From positions 62,001 through 126,000 of the forward strand of contig CAIQOV010000037.1 of the NCBI GenBank assembly GCA_903873585.1: a stretch of 64,000 bases of DNA, written 5' to 3'. Below, piece by piece: positions 36,976 through 44,138 of this stretch. Position 1 is the stretch's first letter. Every line of letters begins with the position of its first letter. The stretch is from an uncultured Rhodobacterales bacterium. Its GTDB lineage: Bacteria > Pseudomonadota > Alphaproteobacteria > Rhodobacterales > Rhodobacteraceae. The notes beneath the pieces were generated by a model that had not been told where the DNA came from, searched no databases, and worked only from the letters and a program-made list of their open reading frames with translations. The position numbers and the translations under genes were made by a program.

Positions 36976-38057
36976 GCCAAATGCCCAGATTTGCGCGATT
37001 TCGTCGCCAGATAATCGGCGTTCTGCGGGTTTTGCCCCACGTGTAACGCCACACGGTCGGTCACATTCACCCCACACCCGCGCATCATATCAAGTTTGCG
37101 GGGGTTGTTGGTCATCAAACGAATGGCCGAAAAGCCCATCTTGCGCAGAATATCGGCCCCGATGCGAAAATCGCGTTCGTCGTCTTCAAAGCCTAGGCGG
37201 TGGTTGGCTTCGACCGTATCAAAGCCTTGATCTTGCAAGGAATAGGCGCGCATCTTATTGGCCAGCCCAATCCCGCGCCCCTCTTGGTTCAGGTACAAAA
37301 GTACACCCGCCCCTTCGGCCCCCATTTGCGCCAAGGCGGCGTGCAATTGCGGGCCGCAGTCGCATTTCAGGCTGCCCAGAACATCGCCGGTAAAACAGGC
37401 TGAATGCAGGCGCGTCAGCACGGGTTGGCTGCGGTCGGGGCGGCCGATTTCGATGGCGTAATGCTCTTCGCCCCCATCGTCGGGGCGAAACACATGCACC
37501 CGCCCCGCTTGGGCTGCCGCCATCGGCACGCGCGCGGCAGATACCGCGTGCAGCGGCGATAGGCGGGCCAGTTCGGGACCAATCTGGGCCACCTGCAACA
37601 GCGACAGATCGTGACGCAGCGCCACAGCTGCTGCATCGGGTATGTCAACCACCAGCACAGCAGGCAAAAGCCGCGCCGATTTGGCCAAGGCCAGCGCTGC
37701 GCGGTGCAGATCAGCATTGCCCGTGCGCAGCGCGTTCAGCGGGCCTTTCATCGGCCAGCGCAGATCGTCGGCAGGGTCTGCCAAGCTGCGCACCCAGTCT
37801 ATCCCCTGATCGGGGGGCACCAAAATGCGTGCCAAATCGCCGTCATAGGCGCGGGCCTTCAGCGTCTCGGCCCGCCGATTGGTCAGCACAATCACAGGCT
37901 GGCCGTAACCGCGCAGATCATCCAGCCGTGCGGCGGTTAATTCTTCGACCGCCACGACCAAAGCCGCCCCTTCGCCCACCAGCACCACAGGCACGCCCAT
38001 GCGCAAATCGCCCCGCGCGCGGGCCAGTCGTTCGGTCAGGGTTAGGGCAAGGCTCAT
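36972..38057 (-). CDS. ribA: GTP cyclohydrolase II with N-terminal extension
   Basis: First step of riboflavin synthesis from GTP. It has 361 residues. The C-terminal ~195 residues are RibA: HSACFTGDVLGSLKCDCG holds the three zinc Cys, YLNQEGRGIGLANKMRAY the catalytic Asn/Arg region, and DFRIGADILRKMG and NNPRKLDMM the GTP contacts. The N-terminal ~160 residues do not show the DHBP synthase motif DDEDRENEGD, so the two-domain RibBA enzyme is not complete. Long RibA of this type is usual in Rhodobacterales. ATG 38057 starts the protein; the longer frame is not supported. Confidence 0.92.
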   Translation of the reverse strand: MSLALTLTERLARARGDLRMGVPVVLVGEGAALVVAVEELTAARLDDLRGYGQPVIVLTNRRAETLKARAYDGDLARILVPPDQGIDWVRSLADPADDLRWPMKGPLNALRTGNADLHRAALALAKSARLLPAVLVVDIPDAAAVALRHDLSLLQVAQIGPELARLSPLHAVSAARVPMAAAQAGRVHVFRPDDGGEEHYAIEIGRPDRSQPVLTRLHSACFTGDVLGSLKCDCGPQLHAALAQMGAEGAGVLLYLNQEGRGIGLANKMRAYSLQDQGFDTVEANHRLGFEDDERDFRIGADILRKMGFSAIRLMTNNPRKLDMMRGCGVNVTDRVALHVGQNPQNADYLATKSRKSGHLA

Positions 38058-38210
38058 GGCTTGGATGTTACACACTCTTGGGCGATGTGCCACAGTTTGA
38101 AACAATTCCCCCCACCCCGACACGTCCGCGTGAGAGGAGTGTCACATATCTTGCTGTCGGCCCTTGCCAAGGCCATCTGTTGCCAAACGGCACAGACTAA
38201 GGAAAAAACC

Positions 38211-38897
38211 ATGTCCACGTTGCGCAAAATTCTGTTGGTCGATGACGATGATGACCTGCGTGAGGCTTTGTCAGAACAACTTGTGATGACCGAGGACTTC
38301 GACGTGTTCGAAGCCCGCACAGGGGCTGAGGGCATGGAGAAGGCCAAGGCCGCCGCTTATGATCTGGTGATCCTTGACGTGGGCCTGCCCGACACCGATG
38401 GGCGCGAATTGTGCAAGCGGATGCGTAAAGCGGGCGTTAAATGCCCCGTCTTGATGCTAACCGGCCATGACAGCGATGCCGACACGATCTTGGGGCTGGA
38501 TGCGGGCGCGAATGACTATGTGACCAAGCCCTTCAAATTTCCCGTCCTTCTCGCCCGTATTCGCGCACAGTTGCGCCAGCACGAACAATCCGAAGACGCG
38601 ATTTTCCAAATGGGGCCTTACACGTTCAAGCCCGCGCAAAAGCTGTTGCTGGATGCCAAGGAAAAGAAAATCCGCCTTACGGAAAAGGAAACCAACATCC
38701 TGAAATACCTGTACCGCGCGCAATCCGGCGTCGTCGCCCGCGATGTGCTGCTGCACGAGGTGTGGGGCTATAACGCCGGTGTCACCACCCACACGCTGGA
38801 AACCCACATTTACCGCCTGCGCCAAAAGATTGAACCCGATCCCGCCAATGCGCGTCTGCTGGTGACCGAGGCGGGCGGCTATAAATTGGTGTCATAA
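38211..38897 (+). CDS. cenR: OmpR/PhoB-family response regulator (CenR-like)
   Basis: Two-component regulator, 228 residues. The receiver domain (1-118) has the acidic cluster DDDDD at 11-15, phosphoacceptor Asp56 in VILDVGLPD and Lys106 in YVTKPFKF. The winged-helix DNA-binding domain (~130-228) has LTEKETNILKYLYRAQ and THTLETHIYRLRQKIEP. The symbol follows resemblance to alphaproteobacterial CenR, an envelope regulator, and is provisional. There is no histidine kinase gene nearby. The ribosome site is AAGGAAAA. Confidence 0.93.
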   Translation: MSTLRKILLVDDDDDLREALSEQLVMTEDFDVFEARTGAEGMEKAKAAAYDLVILDVGLPDTDGRELCKRMRKAGVKCPVLMLTGHDSDADTILGLDAGANDYVTKPFKFPVLLARIRAQLRQHEQSEDAIFQMGPYTFKPAQKLLLDAKEKKIRLTEKETNILKYLYRAQSGVVARDVLLHEVWGYNAGVTTHTLETHIYRLRQKIEPDPANARLLVTEAGGYKLVS

Positions 38898-39024
38898 GCG
38901 CAAGTTCGCTTGGGGCGCAGAAATTTCGCCCTAAGGTCTTATTATTGCGCTTGGGCACCATATGTTAAGCGTACCGATCCGGCTTGGCCCTTGGGCTGAA
39001 ATGCGGATCCCTCAAGTTCCCCTT

Positions 39025-39094
39025 ACCGTGTCGGGGTTATGGCACGGTTCCTCCCTGTTGGACCTGGCCGGGCCGTGTGCCCGGCCTTTTTTTT
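39025..39094 (+). ncRNA. Candidate small RNA (or regulator 3' UTR) with CCUCCC motif
   Basis: The visible 3' part consists of a 6-bp hairpin ACCGTG/CACGGT (39025-39048), an open stretch TCCTCCCTGTTGG that would base-pair with ribosome-binding sites, and an intrinsic terminator with eight T. The 5' end is not defined; it could be an independent transcript or processed from the response-regulator mRNA (stop at 38897). The layout is like Hfq-type sRNAs with anti-Shine-Dalgarno motifs. Confidence 0.4.
39066..39094 (+). terminator. Strong Rho-independent terminator
   Basis: Stem GGCCGGGC / GCCCGGCC, loop CGTGT, then eight T. Confidence 0.92.
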
Positions 39095-39232
39095 GGCCAA
39101 CCAAAACGGGGTCCAGTTAATAAAGATGCCTAAAGCGCCACACGCGTCCGTTTCGATTTAGGAAACTGTTTGTCGCGCCACGCTCTGCCGTTTAGGGTAG
39201 CAGGGCAATTTTACCCTGTGATGGAGTGTCTT

Positions 39233-39550
39233 ATGCGTCTTTTTAGTCTTGCCGCCGGATTGGTGGCTAAGCTTGCATGTCCCGCCTTGGCGGAAGATTT
39301 GCAGTTTACTTTGGTTAACAATTCCTCTCACGCCATCGTCGAGATGTATCTGTCGCCCACCCACCAAGACACTTGGGGCGAAAACATCCTTAGCGTGGCA
39401 TCGGTTGACCCCGGCACCGAAGGCACAATCGACATCACCGACGGCGAGGCGGTCTGCGACTACGATATGCGCTTTGTCACCGCTGAAGGCGCGACATTGG
39501 AAGCCACCCACAACATGTGCGAATTGGCCAGCTTCACCGTCACCGACTGA
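39233..39550 (+). CDS. Small secreted protein, unknown function
   Basis: A 105-residue protein with a signal peptide ending CPALAED. The mature part begins LQFTLVNNSSHAIVEMYLSP and contains DTWGENIL and two Cys (AVCDYDM and NMCELAS) likely to pair in the periplasm. I recall similar small proteins across Rhodobacteraceae, sometimes mislabelled argininosuccinate lyase. ATG 39233 has GGAG eight bases upstream. No enzymatic motif is visible. Confidence 0.8.
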   Translation: MRLFSLAAGLVAKLACPALAEDLQFTLVNNSSHAIVEMYLSPTHQDTWGENILSVASVDPGTEGTIDITDGEAVCDYDMRFVTAEGATLEATHNMCELASFTVTD

Positions 39551-39592
39551 TCTGGACCAGCTTTGTCCCTTCCAAGCCCTTGAGGCTTCGCG

Positions 39593-39614
39593 CGGCAGAG
39601 CCTAGGCTCTGCCG
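39593..39614. promoter_or_regulatory. 22-bp perfect palindrome
   Basis: CGGCAGAGC-CTAG-GCTCTGCCG between the small secreted-protein gene and xthA. It could act as a terminator hairpin (no T tract), or as an operator 20 bases before the xthA start. Confidence 0.45.
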
Positions 39615-39634
39615 TCATTCATCGGAGCCGCGCC

Positions 39635-40423
39635 ATGCCCTTTACCCTTGCCACTTGGAACATAAACTCGGTCCGCCTGCGCGAAGGGTTGGTGGCGCGG
39701 TTGATGACCCAAGAGCAGCCCGACATCCTGTGCTTGCAGGAATGCAAAAGCCCCGTCGAATTGATCCCGCAAGACCAGTTTCGCGCCTTGGGCTACCGCT
39801 ACATGGTGGCGCGGGGGCAAAAGGGCTATAACGGCGTGGCGATCCTGTCGAAATTGCCCATCGTCGATGCGGGCGATAAGGATTTCGCCAGCCTTGGCCA
39901 CGCCCGCCATGTTGCCGCGCGGCTGGAAAACGGCGTGACGATCCACAACTGCTATGTCCCCGCAGGCGGCGACATTCCCGACCGCGCCGAAAACGAGAAA
40001 TTCGGCCAAAAGCTTGATTTCCTGACCGAAATGCGCGACCATTTCCGCTGGGAACGCCCCGACCGCGCCATTCTGGTGGGTGATCTGAACATCGCCCCGC
40101 GTGAGGATGATGTCTGGAACCACAAGGGCCTGCTGAAAATCGTCTCGCACACACCGGTCGAGGTTGAGCATTTGCACAACGTGATGGACGCCGGCCTGTG
40201 GGTCGATATCACCCGCCAAGACATCCCGCAGGGCAATCTGTACAGCTGGTGGTCTTACCGCTCGCCCGATTGGGATGCGGGCGATAAGGGCCGCAGGCTA
40301 GACCATATCTGGGCGACCAAAGACATCGCCGCCGCCGCCCATACCAGCCGCATCCTGCGCCCCGTGCGCGGGTGGGAGAAGGGCAGCGACCATGTGCCGG
40401 TGTTTGCGACGTTTGATCTTTAA
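39635..40423 (+). CDS. xthA: Exodeoxyribonuclease III
   Basis: AP endonuclease and 3'-5' exonuclease of base-excision repair, 262 residues. LATWNINSVRLR holds the metal-site Asn, LCLQECKSP the catalytic Glu, VGDLNIAPREDDVW the Asp/Asn pair and RRLDHIWAT and GSDHVPVFATF the catalytic Asp and His. The ribosome site is CGGAG. Confidence 0.96.
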   Translation: MPFTLATWNINSVRLREGLVARLMTQEQPDILCLQECKSPVELIPQDQFRALGYRYMVARGQKGYNGVAILSKLPIVDAGDKDFASLGHARHVAARLENGVTIHNCYVPAGGDIPDRAENEKFGQKLDFLTEMRDHFRWERPDRAILVGDLNIAPREDDVWNHKGLLKIVSHTPVEVEHLHNVMDAGLWVDITRQDIPQGNLYSWWSYRSPDWDAGDKGRRLDHIWATKDIAAAAHTSRILRPVRGWEKGSDHVPVFATFDL

Positions 40424-40447
40424 GCGGGGGGCAGGGTGCCGTTCGCC

Positions 40448-41182
40448 TTACTGAAAGATCAAGGCGATCTCATCTTCGCGCAGCAGTTTCCACTGACCGG
40501 GCGCCATGCCATCGGGCAGCGATAAGCCGCCCAGACTTTCGCGGTGCAATGTCTCGACGTGGTTGCCGGTGGCCGCAAACATGCGGCGCACTTGGTGGTA
40601 TCGCCCCTCTGTCACCGAAAGCAGGGCTTCGGTGTCTGAGATCACGTCCAGCTCGGCAGGCACCAGCGGCTTATCCTCCCCCTCTAGCATCAAATCGCCA
40701 GAAGCGAACAATGCCCCCTCGGTCCCGTTAAGCGGGCGGGCCAGCGTGGCGCGGTAGGTCTTTTTGACGTGGTGTTTGGGGCTGATGACACGGTGCAGCA
40801 GGTCGCCGTCATCGGTCAGCAGCAAAAGGCCCGAGGTTTGCTTGTCTAATCGGCCGATGGTCGAGATCGCCGGATCACGCCGCCGCCACCGCGCGGGCAA
40901 TATGTCATAAACCAGCTTGCCGATTTCCTTGTGCGAACAGGTCATGCCCAAAGGCTTGTTCAACAAGATCACCATGCCCGCGACGGGATCAAGCGCTTCG
41001 CCGTCAATCTTCATGCGGCTTGGCAAATCTGCCGTGACAGGGATGCGTTTGGAAACATCCACAAGCTTGGCCGCATCCAAAGTGATGCCACCCGCCGCCG
41101 CCAATTGCGCGACTTCGCGGCGCGAACCATAGCCCATAGAAGACAAAAGCTTGTCGACGCGAGAGGTTGTGGCTTTGGCCAT
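40448..41182 (-). CDS. RsuA/RluB/RluE/RluF family pseudouridine synthase
   Basis: rRNA pseudouridine synthase, 244 residues. The N-terminal S4 domain includes DKLLSSMGYGSRREVAQLAAAG. The catalytic Asp is in STIGRLDKQTSGLLLLTDDGDLLHRV and VTEGRYHQVRRMFAATGNHVE is the second motif. RsuA-type length and the IGRLDKQTSG form favour small- or large-subunit single-site enzymes; the exact uridine is not inferable. ATG 41182 is preferred over the longer frame. Confidence 0.92.
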   Translation of the reverse strand: MAKATTSRVDKLLSSMGYGSRREVAQLAAAGGITLDAAKLVDVSKRIPVTADLPSRMKIDGEALDPVAGMVILLNKPLGMTCSHKEIGKLVYDILPARWRRRDPAISTIGRLDKQTSGLLLLTDDGDLLHRVISPKHHVKKTYRATLARPLNGTEGALFASGDLMLEGEDKPLVPAELDVISDTEALLSVTEGRYHQVRRMFAATGNHVETLHRESLGGLSLPDGMAPGQWKLLREDEIALIFQ

Positions 41183-41527
41183 GGCGTTTGGGTTCCTCAG
41201 GTCGTCCAACGGCGCTGCGCGCGGCAAGCGCATAGCTGTAGTCTATTAACCTATGCCAAGGGGGCTGCACACCCACCTCTGTGCAATGGTGATTGAGTGG
41301 ACGGCTTGCAGGGCGTAGCAGTTTTTGCGTGCGTTAAAGGGTGCAGGGCCACGCACAACAGCCACACCCCACTTACCCACAGAAGATTTGCGCACAAAAG
41401 CCTTTACAGACTTCCCCCGCCCATACACTATATCTAGTAAGGTTGGTGTCGGCGCATACACCTTCTTGCCAGACACCCAGCCACTGGTGGGTCGCAGCCC
41501 TAAGGTGGCATAATGATGAGGCCGGGC
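41183..41527. other. Intergenic region between divergent genes
   Basis: A 345-base divergent region between the pseudouridine synthase and YbjN genes. It contains an NrdR-box-like sequence (41425-41440) and a TTACCCACA sequence that differs by one base from a DnaA box. A minus-strand frame of 76 codons (41246-41476) uses many rare codons and is probably not coding. Confidence 0.5.
41425..41440. promoter_or_regulatory. NrdR-box-like sequence
   Basis: ACACTATATCTAGTAA matches 13 of 16 positions of the NrdR box (left half perfect). NrdR boxes usually occur in pairs; I see only one. Confidence 0.25.
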
Positions 41528-42031
41528 ATGTCACTTGCAGAAGACTTTATGACCTCAGACGACCTGCATCCGATTGATGTGGTCGAGACCTTGGCCGAAT
41601 ACCACGATTGGGAATTTGACCGCGTGACCGAGGATCAGATCGCCATGTCGGTCGAAGGCCAGTGGCGCACCTATGCGCTGACCTTGGCTTGGTCGCCCCA
41701 AGATGAAACCCTGCGCCTGATCTGCACCTTTGAAATGGAACCGCCCGAAGGCCGCCACTTGCAGCTGTACGACCTGCTCAACCGCTGCAATGACATGGTC
41801 TGGACGGGGGCTTTCATCTATTGGGCCGATCAAAAGCTGATGGTCTGGCGCTATGGCTTGGCGTTGACCGGCGGGCAGATTGCAGCACCCGAGCAGATTG
41901 ACCATTTGATCGGCGCGGCGGTGATGGCCTGCGAACGCTTCTATCCCGCCTTCCAACTGGTCGCATGGTCAGATCATTCGCCAAAAGACGCGCTCAAAGT
42001 CGCCATTGCCGAGGCTTACGGTCGCGCATAA
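41528..42031 (+). CDS. YbjN domain-containing protein
   Basis: A 167-residue cytosolic protein with the YbjN (type III secretion chaperone-like) fold: EYHDWEFDRVTEDQIAMSVEG, FEMEPPEGRHLQLYDLLNRCNDMVWTG and a C-terminal AYGRA. The function is unknown; in other bacteria the fold serves as a chaperone or stress factor. The start ATG 41528 is preceded by GATGAGG; ATG 41513/41516 are alternatives. It lies 27 bases before proC. Confidence 0.88.
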   Translation: MSLAEDFMTSDDLHPIDVVETLAEYHDWEFDRVTEDQIAMSVEGQWRTYALTLAWSPQDETLRLICTFEMEPPEGRHLQLYDLLNRCNDMVWTGAFIYWADQKLMVWRYGLALTGGQIAAPEQIDHLIGAAVMACERFYPAFQLVAWSDHSPKDALKVAIAEAYGRA

Positions 42032-42058
42032 CCTGCCCCGAAATCTTCGGAGGCGAGA

Positions 42059-42865
42059 ATGCTTGATACAGTGGCCCGCGACGGCTTGGTGCTTTTGGGA
42101 TGCGGCAAGATGGGCACGGCCCTGTTGACGGGCTGGCTGGCGGCAGGGGTGCCAGCGACATCGGTTTGGGTGATTGAACCCAACCCCAGCGATTGGCTCA
42201 ACGCCAGCGGCGTGCACCTGAACAAAGGTGTGCCACCCGCCCCCGCCGTGGCTTTGCTGGCGGTAAAGCCGCAGATGATGGGCGCGGCCTTGCCCGCGCT
42301 GCAAGCCTTGGGCAATGGGACGACCCTGTTCATCTCTATCGCCGCTGGCACATCCATCGCCACGTTTGAAGCCGCCCTTGGCCCGCGCACCCCCATCGTG
42401 CGCACGATGCCCAACACCCCCGCCATGGTCGGGCGCGGCATCACGGGCATTTGCGCCAATGCGGCGGGGCAGTCGGGCTTGGCGCTTGCCCGCGCCCTGA
42501 TGCTGGCCGTGGGCGAGGTGGTCGAACTTGACGGCGAACACCAAATTGACGCCGTTACCGCCATCTCTGGCTCTGGCCCCGCTTATGTTTTCCACCTGAT
42601 CGAAGCCATGGCCGCTGCGGGCGTGGCAGAGGGATTGTCGCCGGAAGTCGCCATGAAACTCGCCCGCGCCACGGTGTGTGGCGCGGGCGAACTGGCCTAC
42701 CGCTCGCCCGAAGCAGCCGCGCAGTTGCGCATCAACGTCACCTCTCCGGGGGGCACCACCGCCGCAGCCTTGGCCCATCTGATGGACCCTGTCACAGGCC
42801 TGCCCCCCCTGATGGCCCGCGCCGCCCATGCAGCGGCCGAGCGTGGGAGAGAGTTGGGCAAATGA
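42059..42865 (+). CDS. proC: Pyrroline-5-carboxylate reductase
   Basis: Last step of proline synthesis, 268 residues. The Rossmann motif at the N-terminus is LLGCGKMGTALLTGWL. AVKPQMMGAALPAL, RTMPNTPAMVGRGITG and SGSGPAYVFHLIEAMAAAGVAEGL are signature segments, and VTSPGGTTAAAL lies at the dimer end. GGAGGCGAGA is the ribosome site before ATG 42059. It overlaps csaA as ATGA. Confidence 0.95.
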   Translation: MLDTVARDGLVLLGCGKMGTALLTGWLAAGVPATSVWVIEPNPSDWLNASGVHLNKGVPPAPAVALLAVKPQMMGAALPALQALGNGTTLFISIAAGTSIATFEAALGPRTPIVRTMPNTPAMVGRGITGICANAAGQSGLALARALMLAVGEVVELDGEHQIDAVTAISGSGPAYVFHLIEAMAAAGVAEGLSPEVAMKLARATVCGAGELAYRSPEAAAQLRINVTSPGGTTAAALAHLMDPVTGLPPLMARAAHAAAERGRELGK

Positions 42866-43194
42866 TCACCTACGCCGATTTTGAACAGGTCGACATCCGC
42901 GTGGGCCGCATCACCCGCGCCGAACCCTTCCCCGAGGCGCGCAAGCCCGCCTACAAGCTCTGGGTCGATTTCGGGGCCGAGATTGGCGAAAAGCGGTCCT
43001 CGGCCCAGATCACGGTGCATTATAAGTTAGAGGAACTGGTGGGCCGCCAAGTGCTGGCCGTGGTGAACTTTCCACCGCGCCAGATTGGCAAGGTTTTGTC
43101 GGAAGTGCTGGTTCTGGGCCTGCCCGATGCCGATGGTCAGGTGGTGCTGATCGGGCCGGGTCAGGATGTGCCGCTGGGGGGGAAACTGTTTTGA
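42862..43194 (+). CDS. csaA: CsaA-type tRNA-binding protein
   Basis: A 110-residue OB-fold tRNA-binding domain of the CsaA type, used as an export-related chaperone in Bacillus and similar to the C-terminal domain of MetRS. FEQVDIRVGRITRAEPFPEARKPAYKL, GEKRSSAQIT and VVNFPPRQIGKVLSEVLVLG are the conserved segments. ATG 42862 overlaps the proC stop, and its own stop overlaps the next gene as TTGA. Confidence 0.92.
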   Translation: MITYADFEQVDIRVGRITRAEPFPEARKPAYKLWVDFGAEIGEKRSSAQITVHYKLEELVGRQVLAVVNFPPRQIGKVLSEVLVLGLPDADGQVVLIGPGQDVPLGGKLF

Positions 43195-44138
43195 AGCTGC
43201 TGATCACCCGCACCATGCCCGCCGATGTGGTGGCCCGCGCCCGCACGCGGTTTAATGTGACCCACCGCGACCTGCCCACGCCGATGGGGCCTGATGACCT
43301 GCGCGCCGCCCTGCGCGACTATGACGCCGTGCTGCCCACCTTGGGCGATCTGTTCAAGGCCGATGTTTTCGCTGATGTCCCCAAGCCCCGCGCCCAGATT
43401 TTGGCCAACTTCGGCGTGGGCTATAACCACATCGACGTCACCGCCGCCCGCGCCGCTGGCCTGTCTGTCACCAACACGCCGGGTGCTGTCACCGACGCCA
43501 CAGCCGACATCGCCTTGATGCTGATCTTGATGACCGCCCGCCGCGCGGGTGAGGGCGAGCGGTTGCTAAGGTCGGGCCAGTGGACAGGCTGGCACCCGAC
43601 CCAGATGCTAGGCATGCACGTTTCAGGCCGCACCGTCGGCATCATCGGCATGGGCCGCATCGGCAAGGCCATCGCGCAGCGCTGCCATTTTGGCTTTGGC
43701 ATGAAGGTGATCTACCACAACCGATCTGCGGTTGATGCAGGATTGCCCGCCACACAACTTCCCTTAGATCAGGTGCTAAAAGCCGACATCGTGGTGATCG
43801 CCGTGCCGGGTGGGCCTGCCACGCATCACCTGATTTCCACAGCCCAACTGGCGCAAATGCGGCCAGAGGCGTTGTTGATCAACATCGCACGCGGCGATGT
43901 GGTGGATGAAGCGGCCTTGGTGAGCGCCCTGCAAAACCGCCAGATTGCGGGTGCTGGTTTGGATGTTTATGAATTCGAACCCCGCGTGTCCCCCGCCCTG
44001 ATGGCGCTGGAAAACGTCACCCTGCTGCCGCACCTTGGCACCGCCGCGCTGAATGTGCGCCAAGATATGGGGATGATGGCGGTCGACAACCTGTTCGCCC
44101 ATCTCGATGGTCTGCCCTTGCCGAACCCTGTCGCTTAG
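43191..44138 (+). CDS. D-2-hydroxyacid dehydrogenase (glyoxylate/hydroxypyruvate reductase-like)
   Basis: NAD(P)-dependent D-isomer dehydrogenase, 315 residues. The NAD motif is VGIIGMGRIGKAIAQRC. The catalytic triad lies in LINIARGDVVDEAAL (Arg), AGLDVYEFEPRVSP (Glu) and LLPHLGTAAL (His). The TTG start at 43191 overlaps the csaA stop by four bases; ATG 43215 is an alternative. Substrate may be glyoxylate or hydroxypyruvate, but this cannot be settled. Convergent with the FadB gene, sharing TTAG. Confidence 0.92.
   Translation: MKLLITRTMPADVVARARTRFNVTHRDLPTPMGPDDLRAALRDYDAVLPTLGDLFKADVFADVPKPRAQILANFGVGYNHIDVTAARAAGLSVTNTPGAVTDATADIALMLILMTARRAGEGERLLRSGQWTGWHPTQMLGMHVSGRTVGIIGMGRIGKAIAQRCHFGFGMKVIYHNRSAVDAGLPATQLPLDQVLKADIVVIAVPGGPATHHLISTAQLAQMRPEALLINIARGDVVDEAALVSALQNRQIAGAGLDVYEFEPRVSPALMALENVTLLPHLGTAALNVRQDMGMMAVDNLFAHLDGLPLPNPVA

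Larger units (their letters stand above)
38898..39232. other. Intergenic region holding a candidate sRNA
   Basis: A 335-base gene-free stretch between the response regulator and the secreted-protein gene. It contains a small hairpin (39025-39048), a C-rich stretch UCCUCCC and a strong terminator (39066-39094). The rest (39095-39232) shows nothing I can name. Confidence 0.5.

Noticed and set aside
38058-38210. Possible FMN riboswitch ahead of ribA.
   Set aside because: The gap lacks the conserved RFN-element core sequences, and ribA starts with only a short leader.
41246-41476. 76-codon minus-strand frame upstream of the pseudouridine synthase.
   Set aside because: Uses rare codons (TTA, CTA, ATA, GTA) unlike neighbours, has a weak GTG start, no ribosome site, and overlaps promoter-like sequence.
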